Assembly (NCBI RefSeq): GCF_003121405.1
Contig: NZ_QBUY01000052.1
Span: 1-58,738, forward strand
Length of the DNA stretch: 58,738 nt
Direction of reading: 5' to 3'
From: Paraburkholderia sp. C35
Lineage (GTDB): Bacteria > Pseudomonadota > Gammaproteobacteria > Burkholderiales > Burkholderiaceae
Shown here: positions 16,667-25,011 of the stretch, in pieces
Layout: each line of letters opens with the position of its first letter
Numbering within the stretch: position 1 is the stretch's first letter
Position numbers and translations under genes: made by a program
The notes under the pieces: model-generated
Databases searched by the model: none
Seen by the model: the letters and a program-made list of their open reading frames with translations, nothing else
Told to the model about the DNA's origin: nothing

Positions 16667-17638
16667 TCAGCTTGCCGACACCAGTTCAGCGAACTTCTGC
16701 ACATCCACATTGCCGCCGCTGATCAACACGCCAATCCGTTTGCCCTTGAGCTTGTCCTTCATCTGACGCGCGGCAGCGAAGCTCAGGCAACCCGTCGGCT
16801 CCACGAAAATCTTCATGCGCGATGCGAAGAAGCGCATGCAGTCGATCAGTTCCGCGTCGCTGGCCGTCAGCACATCGTTGACGTCGCGCTGGATGATCGG
16901 GAACGTGTAGTCGCCCAGGTGCTGCGTTTGCGCGCCGTCAGCGATCGTGCGCGGTGTATCGATATGAACGATCTTGCCCGCACGGAAAGACTGCTGACCG
17001 TCGTTGCCCGCTTCCGGTTCGACGGCGTACAACATGCAATCGGGAGAGAGCGCGCGTGTCGACAGCGCCGAACCCGACAGCAGACCGCCGCCGCCGAGCG
17101 GCACGAAAAACGCGTCGAGCGGGCCGACTTCCTCGAACAGTTCTTTCGCAGCCGTGCCTTGGCCCGCCATCACATCGGGATGGTCGTACGGCGGAATCAG
17201 CGTCAGGCCATGCTTTTCCGCAAGATCGCGGCCAATCTGCTCGCGGTCTTCCTTGTACCGGTCATAGATGACGACATTGCCGCCATAGCCTTTGGTGGCC
17301 TCGACCTTAATCTGCGGCGCGTCGTGAGGCATCACGATGGTCGCGGGCATGCCGAGCAGACGCGCGGACAGTGCCACGGCCTGCGCATGATTACCCGACG
17401 AAAACGCGACCACGCCGCGCCGGCGCTGCTCGGCGTCGAACTTCGACAACGCGTTGAATGCGCCGCGAAATTTGAACGCGCCCATGCGCTGGAGGTTTTC
17501 GGCCTTGAAGAACACTTCGGCATCGAACATCTCGTTGACGGTGCGCGAAATCAGCACGGGCGTGCGGTGTGCGACGCCTTCGAGCCGCTGCGATGCGGCG
17601 ACGACGTCGTCATAGGTGGGCAATGTGAGCTTGGTCAT
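16667..17638 (-). CDS. PLP-dependent threonine/threo-3-hydroxyaspartate ammonia-lyase
   Basis: 323 residues of fold-type II PLP enzymes. Visible are Lys56 in GAFKFRGAFNAL (Schiff base), the SSGNHAQAVA phosphate/substrate loop and the GGGGLLSGSAL PLP-phosphate loop. The short length without an ACT domain and the segments IVMPHDAPQIKVEATKGYG and VEPEAGNDGQQS match the serine-racemase/threo-3-hydroxy-L-aspartate dehydratase subgroup (product oxaloacetate, or iminosuccinate as the first intermediate). The ATG at 17638 fits the family start. A good promoter lies at 17703-17731. The next gene upstream encodes an ornithine cyclodeaminase-fold enzyme, and the pair resembles BhcB and BhcD of the beta-hydroxyaspartate cycle. 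A plain catabolic threonine/serine dehydratase is the alternative. Confidence 0.8.
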   Translation of the reverse strand: MTKLTLPTYDDVVAASQRLEGVAHRTPVLISRTVNEMFDAEVFFKAENLQRMGAFKFRGAFNALSKFDAEQRRRGVVAFSSGNHAQAVALSARLLGMPATIVMPHDAPQIKVEATKGYGGNVVIYDRYKEDREQIGRDLAEKHGLTLIPPYDHPDVMAGQGTAAKELFEEVGPLDAFFVPLGGGGLLSGSALSTRALSPDCMLYAVEPEAGNDGQQSFRAGKIVHIDTPRTIADGAQTQHLGDYTFPIIQRDVNDVLTASDAELIDCMRFFASRMKIFVEPTGCLSFAAARQMKDKLKGKRIGVLISGGNVDVQKFAELVSAS

Positions 17639-17702
17639 CGGGAAGATCCAGTGTTGAGCAACGCGGGACGAGGTAACGCACATGTCCCGCTGGATTGATT
17701 GC

Positions 17703-17731
17703 ATTGTGATTAGACAGATTGTCTATGTCAA
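17703..17731 (-). promoter_or_regulatory. Promoter with embedded dyad for the dehydratase gene
   Basis: On the minus strand TTGACA (17726-17731) and CACAAT (17703-17708) are 17 bp apart. The spacer contains the perfect dyad AGACA-GAT-TGTCT (17712-17724 on the plus strand), so a regulator bound there would sit between the -35 and -10. This gives the dehydratase its own transcription start in addition to read-through from the upstream pair. Confidence 0.7.
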
Positions 17732-17785
17732 TACATTTTGTAAAGATCGGTATCGTATAGCGGTATCCGTGTCACGGAACAGCCG

Positions 17786-18757
17786 TTACCAGGGCCACGC
17801 GACGCGTGTGCCGATACCCGCCTCCCGCGCGCGATCGCGTAGCATGCGCGCCACCGTCAGATCCTGCAGCGCCAGACCTGTCATGTCGAAGATCGTGATG
17901 TCTTCGTGAGCGCGCTGCACTGCGGTGGCGCCGTCGAGAACCGCACCCAGTTCGATACTTGCCACGGCGGGATTCCATTGCAATTCACCAATCTGCTCCG
18001 CCTGCGAGCGATCGTCGACATACACGCGTGCCCGTTCGAGCAGGCCAGCCGGCAATTCGCGTTTGCCTTTCGTATCGGCGCCCACGCAGTTGATGTGCGT
18101 GCCGGCGCGCACAGCATCGGCGCTAAAAAGCGGGCCGCCGCCCGGCGTGGCCGTGATGACGATATCGCTCTGCGCGACGGCATCGTCCGCATGCCTTGCA
18201 TGTTCGACGGTGCATCGTGCCTTGAACAGTGCCTCGAACGCAGCATCGGCCTCGCCATGCGACGTCACATAGCGGACCATCTTCAGTTGCGGCATCAGAT
18301 GCAGCGCGAACGTCACCTGAATACGCGCCTGCGTGCCCGTGCCGAACACGCAAAGACGCTCGCTGTCCGCGCGCGCGAGATGTTGCAAGCCAAGGCCGCC
18401 TGCCGCGCCCGTACGCATCGTCGTGATCGCGTTGCCGTCGATCACGCATTCGGGACGCCCAGTAGCAGGATCGACGAGCATCACCGTCGCCTGATGCGGC
18501 TCGCCGCCAAGCGTACGGTTGGACGGCCAGAAACCCGCGGCCTTGAAGCCCAGCAGTGCGTCCGTCTGCACGTCGCCCGACTTGATGCCGAACACGCCGC
18601 CCGTTGCGAGCCGCTCGCGCACCAGTGAGAACACGCGTCCCTCGCCTGCCGCATGCAGCACGAAGGCGCGATGAACGGCTTCGAGCACGTCGTCGGCGGT
18701 GAGCAGCCGGTCGACGTCATCCTTGTTCAGCAGCAGCAATGTCGCGTCATTTCGCAT
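17786..18757 (-). CDS. Ornithine cyclodeaminase/mu-crystallin-family protein
   Basis: 323 residues. The Rossmann NAD(P) segment is LCVFGTGTQARIQVTFALH (near residue 130), preceded by the family arginine in ITTMRTGAAGGLG. Further matches are VCVGAD-type NCVGADTKGKREL and the late VYVDDRSQA. This family includes true ornithine cyclodeaminases, DauB (2-iminoarginine reductase) and BhcD (iminosuccinate reductase). The gene overlaps the upstream YheO/DauR-like regulator by 11 bp. A reductase acting on an imino acid is more likely than ornithine cyclisation given this context, but the substrate cannot be read from sequence. Confidence 0.8.
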   Translation of the reverse strand: MRNDATLLLLNKDDVDRLLTADDVLEAVHRAFVLHAAGEGRVFSLVRERLATGGVFGIKSGDVQTDALLGFKAAGFWPSNRTLGGEPHQATVMLVDPATGRPECVIDGNAITTMRTGAAGGLGLQHLARADSERLCVFGTGTQARIQVTFALHLMPQLKMVRYVTSHGEADAAFEALFKARCTVEHARHADDAVAQSDIVITATPGGGPLFSADAVRAGTHINCVGADTKGKRELPAGLLERARVYVDDRSQAEQIGELQWNPAVASIELGAVLDGATAVQRAHEDITIFDMTGLALQDLTVARMLRDRAREAGIGTRVAWPW

Positions 18758-19379
18758 CGTTGTATACCGTCGCACGAGATACGCCCAGATGGGCAGCAAT
18801 GATTTCCATCGACTTGCGAACCTCCAAAAAACCCGCCTGCTTCAACTCCTGCATCAACGCGCGGCGCTGCTCGGTCTTGAGCGCATGCGGCGTGGTGGAG
18901 AGCGATATCGCGTATTGATCGATGCGTTCGCGGATCACTTCGGCATTGGCGGGATCGAGCGATTCCTTGCCGCCCTCGCCCGACGTCGTGCAGAACTGCT
19001 CGAGAATATTCTGGATGCCGCGAAACAGATTCAGATCGACATTCAGGCACAGCGCGGCGACATAGCGCCCCGTGGAATCCTTGATTCCCACCGAAGTACT
19101 CTTCGCGCGGCGTCCGTCGCCGAACTGGTTCGGATAATTGGTCAGCAACTGCGGAAAATCTTCGTCCGCGATTCGCGCGAGGCCAAGCTCGGTGGTCGGA
19201 TCGCCTACGCCGCGTCCCGACAGATTGTTGTGAATCGCGAGAATGGAGTGCTTCGGATCGCGCAGATCATGCACGACGACTTCGCAAAACGGCGCGAACG
19301 TCTGCCCCAGACCGTCGGCAATCTGCCGCACCTGATCGATCAGCGATTCCTGCTCCCGCTCCAACGCGCTCTTTTTCAT
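18747..19379 (-). CDS. YheO/DauR-like transcriptional regulator (PAS_6 + HTH_22)
   Basis: 210 residues: an N-terminal YheO-like PAS sensor (about 15-130, beginning with FAPFCEVVVHDLRDPKHSIL and containing NNLSGRGVGDPTT) and a C-terminal helix-turn-helix (about 185-209, FLEVRKSMEIIAAHLGVSR). DauR, in this family, represses the D-arginine catabolic genes dauBA of Pseudomonas, where DauB is also an ornithine cyclodeaminase homologue; that parallel supports local control of the gene it overlaps. The ATG at 19379 follows a recognisable promoter (19392-19420). Confidence 0.85.
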   Translation of the reverse strand: MKKSALEREQESLIDQVRQIADGLGQTFAPFCEVVVHDLRDPKHSILAIHNNLSGRGVGDPTTELGLARIADEDFPQLLTNYPNQFGDGRRAKSTSVGIKDSTGRYVAALCLNVDLNLFRGIQNILEQFCTTSGEGGKESLDPANAEVIRERIDQYAISLSTTPHALKTEQRRALMQELKQAGFLEVRKSMEIIAAHLGVSRATVYNDAK

Positions 19380-19391
19380 AAGTAGACGTTT

Positions 19392-19420
19392 TATCTAAAG
19401 TTATTCATATTGTATAGCAA
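19392..19420 (-). promoter_or_regulatory. Promoter of the YheO/DauR-like operon
   Basis: On the minus strand TTGCTA (19415-19420) and TAGATA (19392-19397) are 17 bp apart, and the region is AT-rich up to the ATG at 19379. Confidence 0.6.
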
Positions 19421-19468
19421 AACACCAGGAGCGTCGCAAGCAGAAAAAAGCACGCGGCTTCATTTCTC

Positions 19469-19515
19469 TTGAACGCGATGGGCCATCGCCTATAGTCGAC
19501 TCATGCGTAACGCAT
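19469..19515 (+). promoter_or_regulatory. Carbonic anhydrase promoter with two palindromes
   Basis: TTGAAC (19469-19474) and TATAGT (19491-19496) are separated by 16 bp. That spacer is filled by a perfect dyad, GCGATGG-G-CCATCGC (19475-19489). A second perfect dyad, ATGCGT-A-ACGCAT, lies at 19503-19515 near the expected start of transcription. Confidence 0.65.
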
Positions 19516-19528
19516 AGGAACCGAAGCC

Positions 19529-20275
19529 ATGTGCAATACGTATGAATATCCGCAGCAATACGGAGGCGCGGGCCGCCGCCGTTTTCTCCGCCTGACGGGG
19601 GCCGCGACCCTTGCGGGGCTTGCGCGAGTCACGCTCTGGCCGGGTACGGCGCAGGCCGATGCGTTGACCAAAGCGCAGCGCGACAGCATGACGCCGCAGC
19701 AGATCATCGACGAGATGAAGCACGGCAACGCGCGCTTCCAGAAGGGCGAACGCAAGCCGCGCAACTATCTGCGCGAACAGCGCGCGAGCGCCGCGGGACA
19801 ATATCCCGCCGCCGTGCTGCTGAGCTGCATCGATTCGCGCGCGCCCGCCGAAGTCATCATGGACCTCGGTATCGGCGACATCTTCAACTGCCGCGTAGCG
19901 GGCAATATCGAGAATCCCGACATCCTCGGCAGCATGGAGTTTGCGTGCAAGCTGTCGGGCGCCAAAGTCGTGGTCGTCATGGGCCACACGGCCTGCGGCG
20001 CGATCAAGGGCGCCATTGCCAATGCCGAACTGGGCAACCTCACGGGGCTGCTCGACAAGATCAAGCCCGCCGTTCAGGCGACCGAATACACGGGCGAACG
20101 CACCGCGACCAACTATGCATTCGTGAATGCCGTCGCCCACAAGAACGTCGAACTGACGATCGGCAACATCCGTCGCGACAGCCCTGTTCTTGCGGAACTG
20201 GAACAGCAAGGGACGATCAAGATCGTTGGCGCGATGTACGACCTCAACACGGGCGCGCTGGCGTTTTTCGGGTGA
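19529..20275 (+). CDS. Exported beta-class carbonic anhydrase (twin-arginine signal)
   Basis: 248 residues. Zinc-site motifs of beta-carbonic anhydrase are complete: Cys100 and Asp102-Arg104 in SCIDSR, His153 and Cys156 in GHTACG. The N terminus carries RRRFLR (16-21) followed by a hydrophobic stretch and an AQA-type cleavage site near residue 44, which is a Tat signal, so the folded metalloenzyme is probably periplasmic. It interconverts CO2 and bicarbonate. It stands alone downstream of a well-formed promoter with two dyads and is divergent from the YheO-like regulator. Confidence 0.9.
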   Translation: MCNTYEYPQQYGGAGRRRFLRLTGAATLAGLARVTLWPGTAQADALTKAQRDSMTPQQIIDEMKHGNARFQKGERKPRNYLREQRASAAGQYPAAVLLSCIDSRAPAEVIMDLGIGDIFNCRVAGNIENPDILGSMEFACKLSGAKVVVVMGHTACGAIKGAIANAELGNLTGLLDKIKPAVQATEYTGERTATNYAFVNAVAHKNVELTIGNIRRDSPVLAELEQQGTIKIVGAMYDLNTGALAFFG

Positions 20276-20337
20276 TTCGCAGTGCGATGGCGTTTTCTGT
20301 TACCCTGCGCCCTTTCTCCCAGCTTGAACCCGTATAG

Positions 20338-20739
20338 ATGGACATCCCTTTCAACGAACGCGGTGTGTCGGTCACGCGCAATGCGCTGTCGGCGGCCGGC
20401 CAGGTCTTTCCGTTGCGCGAGATTCAGGACGTGCGCGTCGAGACCGTGCAGAAAAACAAGCTCATTCCCGTCGCGATTTCGCTGATCGGCCTCGCGGGCG
20501 CGATTGCCGGTGGCATCTATTCGTCGCCGCTCGGCATCGTCGTGGGCGTGATGCTGATCGTGGTCGGCTGGCTCACGTGGCGCACGCAGGACGTCACGCA
20601 CCGGCTGATGGTGCGGTCGGCGGGCAGCGAGCGCGAAGCACTGTCCAGTATCGATCTGTCGTTCGTCGAACGCGTTGCGCAGACGGTTCGTGACGCGCTT
20701 GCGTCGGCAACGGCTGCGGCTGCGGCGCCCAAAAGCTGA
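20338..20739 (+). CDS. Small membrane protein, DUF6232-like
   Basis: 133 residues. Two adjacent membrane segments (about residues 43-58 and 62-80, ending VVGWLTW) sit between an N-terminal beta-rich part (GVSVTRNALSAAGQVFPLRE) and an alanine-rich C-terminal helix. The pattern resembles DUF6232 proteins, inner-membrane proteins of unknown role. The ATG is 62 bp after the carbonic anhydrase stop, so co-transcription is possible. Confidence 0.65.
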   Translation: MDIPFNERGVSVTRNALSAAGQVFPLREIQDVRVETVQKNKLIPVAISLIGLAGAIAGGIYSSPLGIVVGVMLIVVGWLTWRTQDVTHRLMVRSAGSEREALSSIDLSFVERVAQTVRDALASATAAAAAPKS

Positions 20740-20949
20740 ACAGCCTTGGCGCACGCCAGGGCCGTCTTTACGCAAATTTGACGGCCCGCAGCGCCTCTTT
20801 TGCATCGGCTTGAGACGCCGACCGCTACAGTGGACGCGTCTCAACAGCCGCGCCGCCAAACTCGCGGCGGCGCATCGACGATGCATCACGCTACCGCTTC
20901 CGCTTCACCACGCGCCATCGCGCGCCGCGCGCCCGCCAAAGAACCCGCC

Positions 20950-21234
20950 ATGCAACCTGCCCTTTCGCTCGTGACCCTCGACGTGACCGTGCCCGGCACG
21001 TCGTCGGCGACCGGCCGCCGCACACTGCTCGCAGCGCTCGGCGAAGGTTCGCGTCTGTTCGTGATGGCCGTCGACAAACGTAACGACTCGATCACGTTTC
21101 GCGTCGATGTGATGGCGCGCAATGTCGGCGATGTGGTCGGTGCACTCGCGTTCGCGCTGCGCCGCGCGACGATTGGCCGCGTCCGTGCGCAAGCGGTGAC
21201 AGCAGTAACGCAAGCGCCCGCGCGCCAGCACTGA
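20950..21234 (+). CDS. Small hypothetical protein, 94 residues
   Basis: Not recognised. MQPALSLVTLDVTVPGTSS starts a compact alpha/beta-looking domain with SRLFVMAVDKRNDSITFRVD and an arginine-rich helix (ALAFALRRATIGRVRAQ), somewhat like a small ACT- or heavy-metal-binding-type ferredoxin fold. In-frame ATGs further upstream (20881, 117 residues) would add only a low-complexity Ala/Arg stretch. Ribosome sites are poor for both, so the start and even the gene are uncertain. Confidence 0.5.
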   Translation: MQPALSLVTLDVTVPGTSSATGRRTLLAALGEGSRLFVMAVDKRNDSITFRVDVMARNVGDVVGALAFALRRATIGRVRAQAVTAVTQAPARQH

Positions 21235-21398
21235 AGCAACCCTCCTCGCTTTCACACATTTTTGCAGGTCATGACACGCGCCCGCGTAGAGTCGGCGCTC
21301 CTGTCATCCCGCGTGCCCTTGCGCCCGCCTCACGCGCAGCACAGCCTGAACCGCTGCGCGTTTTCATCAGGGGTACGCACTTCTGCAAGGTGTGTGCG

Positions 21399-22457
21399 AT
21401 GTCTTTCCATTTCTTCCGCCGCATGGCCGGCTTCTTCGCGGGCGCGTCGATCGTGCTCTCGCTCACGGCCTGTTCGACGCCGATCTCCACGCCCATTCCG
21501 CCCGAAACGAAAGCAAGCCTTATCAACGAAGGCCGCGATGGGCTGTATGTCCAGCTGTTCGCCGAACGCACCGACACGCACGGCCGCGCGTCGATCGGCC
21601 TGCCCGTGCAACTCGACGGCAAGGCCGTTTATCTGATGCTCGACACAGGGACACGCGGCACGCGCGTGCTGTCGAAAGTCTTGCCACGCTCGAACTATCC
21701 CGTTGCAGGCACGCGCACGTCGCTCACGTGCGCCACCGATGCGCAGGTGTCGGGCGCCACCGTCACGCTGCCCATGAGCCTCGTCGGCACGAAGCCTGTC
21801 GATATCGCCGCGCAATCCGTCGATGAAGTCAGCTGCCTGAAGATCAACAAACGGTGCATCGCGCAGGATGGCTACACGGGCGAGTTCGGCTGGGCGTTCT
21901 CGGGCATCTTCGGCGTCGGCGCAGACGATCCGCGCGACGCCTGCTGCACGCAACCGCTGCGCGCGCCGCCTTCGAATATCGGCGCGCGCTACATGGTGCG
22001 CGCGAACCTCGATCGTCCGTTTCTCGTGCTTAGCCCATCGAATGGGATAACGAAAAACTTCACGATGGTGCCGCTCACGATCGGCAAGGACGGCTCCGAG
22101 CAATGGCCGGCTGGCTGCGTGCAGGTCGGCAGCAAGATGCGCTTTTGCGCGCCCGTCGTGTTCTCGACGGGCGGCACCGACATGATCCGCATCGAAACCG
22201 ACAAGGCGCCCGACTGGGCCGGCGACGTCGACGAACACACGGCGTTCGCGCAAAGCAATTACGACGTGGTGCTGGGCGTGGGCGAATGGGCGCATCGCTT
22301 CAACGACGCGCAAACCACCATCGTGAAGGCTGCGCCGGGCGCGAACCGGATCGTGATCGGGCTCATGGCGCTGCAGAATATCGACCTGCTATTCGACTTC
22401 GCGCAGGGACAACTCGGTTTGCGCGCCGTGCGTAACAACGAACGCATGGGCAGCTAA
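21399..22457 (+). CDS. Putative lipoprotein with retropepsin-like aspartic protease motif
   Basis: 352 residues. The N terminus is a lipoprotein signal (two arginines, hydrophobic core, lipobox LTAC with Cys25), which would anchor it in the periplasm. A hydrophobic-D-T-G signature (VYLMLDTGTRGTRVLS, near residue 85) sits in the context of a retropepsin-like fold, and GLMALQNIDLLFDFAQGQLGL near the C terminus matches the usual last strands of such domains. Several paired cysteines suggest disulfides. Activity would need a dimer or a second Asp; a non-catalytic binding role is possible. The ATG at 21399 follows AAGG at eight bases; a GTG at 21390 is the alternative. Confidence 0.65.
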   Translation: MSFHFFRRMAGFFAGASIVLSLTACSTPISTPIPPETKASLINEGRDGLYVQLFAERTDTHGRASIGLPVQLDGKAVYLMLDTGTRGTRVLSKVLPRSNYPVAGTRTSLTCATDAQVSGATVTLPMSLVGTKPVDIAAQSVDEVSCLKINKRCIAQDGYTGEFGWAFSGIFGVGADDPRDACCTQPLRAPPSNIGARYMVRANLDRPFLVLSPSNGITKNFTMVPLTIGKDGSEQWPAGCVQVGSKMRFCAPVVFSTGGTDMIRIETDKAPDWAGDVDEHTAFAQSNYDVVLGVGEWAHRFNDAQTTIVKAAPGANRIVIGLMALQNIDLLFDFAQGQLGLRAVRNNERMGS

Positions 22458-22486
22458 AGCCATATAAAAACACGAACCGCCTCGAT

Positions 22487-22527
22487 AAAAAGCCGCCGCG
22501 CGATGCAGATCGCGCGGCGGCTTTTTT
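22487..22527. terminator. Bidirectional terminator between the lipoprotein gene and glgP
   Basis: A long perfect stem (AGCCGCCGCGCGAT with ATCGCGCGGCGGCT, loop GCAG) is flanked by A5 on the left and T6 on the right, so it serves the converging genes on both strands. Confidence 0.93.
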
Positions 22528-22557
22528 CATGCACGCATGACGACGCTTGCGTGTGCA

Positions 22558-25011
22558 TTACTCCAGTTCGAGCGGCTTCACATTCCAGATATGGCGCGCA
22601 TACTCGGCAATCGTGCGATCCGACGAGAACTGCCCCATGCCCGCCACGTTCTCGATCGCGCTCTTCGTCCAGCCGCGCCGGTCGAGATAACGCTTGTCGA
22701 CTTCGTCCTGTGCCTTCGCGAACGCCGCGAAATCGGCGAGCACCATGTAGTGATCACCCCAATCGACCAGCGTGTGGAAGATGTCCGAGAAGCGATGCGG
22801 TTCATCCGGCGAGAAGAAGCCCGTGCGAATCTGATCGAGCGCGACCTTCAGTTCGGCGTTGTGCTCGTAGATTTCGCGCGGACGGTAACCCGTCGCCCGC
22901 AACTCGTCGACCTGATCCGCCGTGTGTCCGAAGATGAAAATGTTGTCGCGCCCCACGGCATCGCAGATCTCGATGTTCGCGCCATCCATCGTGCCGATGG
23001 TCAGCGCGCCATTGAGCGCGAGCTTCATGTTGCCCGTGCCCGACGCTTCCGTACCTGCCATCGAAATCTGTTCGGACAGATCAGCCGCGGGAATGATCAG
23101 CTCGGCCACGCTCACGCCGTAGTTCGGCACGAACACCACCTTCAGCTTGTCGCCGATGATGGGATCTTCGTTCACGGCCTTGCTGACATCACCGATCAGT
23201 TTGATGATCGTCTTCGCCATCCGGTACGCAGAGGCCGCCTTGCCCGCGAACATCACGACGCGCGGCACCCAGTCACGCTCCGGATTCTCGCGAATGCGGT
23301 TGTAGCGCACGATCACATGCAGCACATTCAGCAGTTGCCGCTTGTATTCGTGAATACGCTTGACCTGCAGATCGAACAGCGCTTCGGGATCGAAGCTCAT
23401 CTTCGTATGTTGCTGCAGGCGCTGGATCAGATGCAGCTTGTTCTGCCGCTTCGCCTCATGAAACGCGTGGATGAACGACGGATCGTCGCGCAGATCGCGC
23501 AGCTTGCCGAGTTCGAACAGATCGCGCCGCCAGTGTGTGCCGATCTGCTCGTCGATCAGCTTCGACATCGACGGACTCGACTGCGCGAGCCAGCGTCGCG
23601 GCGTCACGCCGTTCGTCACGTTGGTAAAGCGCTCGGGCCAGATCTTCGCGAAGTCCGCGAAAATGTCGCGCGTCATCAGTTGCGAGTGCAACTTCGATAC
23701 GCCATTCACTTTCTGGCTCGCGACAATCGCCAGATGCGCCATGCGCACGCGCCGCTGCCCGTATTCATCCACAAGCGAAATGCGCCGGATCATATCGACG
23801 TCATGGCCCGAATGCTCGCTCACGAGCTTGAGAAACTCGGCGTTGATATCGAAGATGATCTCGAGGTGTCGCGGCAACAGGCGCGCAAGCGTTTCGACGT
23901 CCCACGTTTCGAGTGCTTCGGGCATCAGCGTGTGGTTCGTGTACGAGAACATCTGCTGGATGTCTTTCCATGCCTTGTCCCACGGCACGTGATGCACGTC
24001 GACCAGCAGCCGCATCAGTTCGGGAATGGCGAGCACCGGGTGCGTGTCGTTCAGATGCACCGCGACCTTCTCGGCAAAACGGCCAAACGTGCTGTGCGTG
24101 CGCTGATAGCGGCGAATCAGATCCTGCATCGTCGCCGAGACGAAGAAGTACTCCTGCCGCAGACGTAACTCGCGGCCCGCAGGCGTCGAATCGTCGGGAT
24201 ACAGCAAGCGTGAGACGTTCTCCGACATGTTCTTTGCATCGACAGCGCGGCGGTAGTCGCCCTGATTGAACGCCGACAGATCGAGTTCTTCCGTCGCGCG
24301 CGCGGACCACAGGCGCAGCGTGTTGGTCGCGCTGGTCGCGAAGCCGGGGATCACGGTGTCGTACGCCATCGCGTTGACATGCTGCGTCTCGATCCATTCC
24401 ACGTGCCCATCGCGCTGCACCGTGCGCCCGCCGAAATGCACGATGTATTGCACCTCGGGCCGCGGAAACTCCCACGGATTGCCCGCGCGCAGCCAGTAGT
24501 CAGGCGTTTCGATCTGCTCGCCATCGACGATCTGCTGCCTGAACATCCCGTATTCATAGCGGATACCGTAGCCGAAGCCCGGAATGCCGAGCGTCGCCAT
24601 CGAATCCAGAAAGCATGCCGCGAGACGTCCGAGGCCACCGTTGCCGAGCGCGGCATCGGGTTCGAGATCGACGAGTGCTTCCATATCGACGCCGAGGCTC
24701 GCGAGCGCTTCCTTCACCTGATCGTAGATGCCGAGCGCGAGCAGCGCGTTCGTGAAGGTGCGCCCGATGAGGAATTCCATCGACAGGTAATACACGCGCT
24801 TCACATCCTGCTCGTATTGCAGGCGCGTGGTCTTCATCCAGCGCGCAACGAGCCGGTCGCGCACGGCGAGCGCGGCGGCATGCAGCCAGTCCTGCGGGCG
24901 CGCCGTCACGGCATCCTTGCCGACGCCGTACATCATGCGGTTGGAAATCGAGCGCCGCAGCGCATCGACGGTACTGTTGAGTTGATCGAATTCCAGATCC
25001 ACCGCTGTCAT
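22558..25011 (-). CDS. glgP: Glycogen/starch/alpha-glucan phosphorylase
   Basis: 817 residues, the normal length for bacterial glucan phosphorylases. It releases glucose 1-phosphate from glycogen or maltodextrin. The PLP site is visible as EASGTGNMKLALNGALTIG (Lys in GTGNMK). Other family blocks are GNGGLGRLAACFLDSMATL near residue 130 and HLNDTHPVLAIPELMR near 340. GGAGG precedes the ATG at 25011. It is monocistronic here; no other glg gene is in the window, and maltodextrin phosphorylase (MalP) cannot be excluded. Confidence 0.93.
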   Translation of the reverse strand: MTAVDLEFDQLNSTVDALRRSISNRMMYGVGKDAVTARPQDWLHAAALAVRDRLVARWMKTTRLQYEQDVKRVYYLSMEFLIGRTFTNALLALGIYDQVKEALASLGVDMEALVDLEPDAALGNGGLGRLAACFLDSMATLGIPGFGYGIRYEYGMFRQQIVDGEQIETPDYWLRAGNPWEFPRPEVQYIVHFGGRTVQRDGHVEWIETQHVNAMAYDTVIPGFATSATNTLRLWSARATEELDLSAFNQGDYRRAVDAKNMSENVSRLLYPDDSTPAGRELRLRQEYFFVSATMQDLIRRYQRTHSTFGRFAEKVAVHLNDTHPVLAIPELMRLLVDVHHVPWDKAWKDIQQMFSYTNHTLMPEALETWDVETLARLLPRHLEIIFDINAEFLKLVSEHSGHDVDMIRRISLVDEYGQRRVRMAHLAIVASQKVNGVSKLHSQLMTRDIFADFAKIWPERFTNVTNGVTPRRWLAQSSPSMSKLIDEQIGTHWRRDLFELGKLRDLRDDPSFIHAFHEAKRQNKLHLIQRLQQHTKMSFDPEALFDLQVKRIHEYKRQLLNVLHVIVRYNRIRENPERDWVPRVVMFAGKAASAYRMAKTIIKLIGDVSKAVNEDPIIGDKLKVVFVPNYGVSVAELIIPAADLSEQISMAGTEASGTGNMKLALNGALTIGTMDGANIEICDAVGRDNIFIFGHTADQVDELRATGYRPREIYEHNAELKVALDQIRTGFFSPDEPHRFSDIFHTLVDWGDHYMVLADFAAFAKAQDEVDKRYLDRRGWTKSAIENVAGMGQFSSDRTIAEYARHIWNVKPLELE

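Noticed and set aside
22537..24168. Open frame of 543 codons antisense to glgP
   Set aside because: Product without motifs; glgP motifs are intact on the opposite strand.
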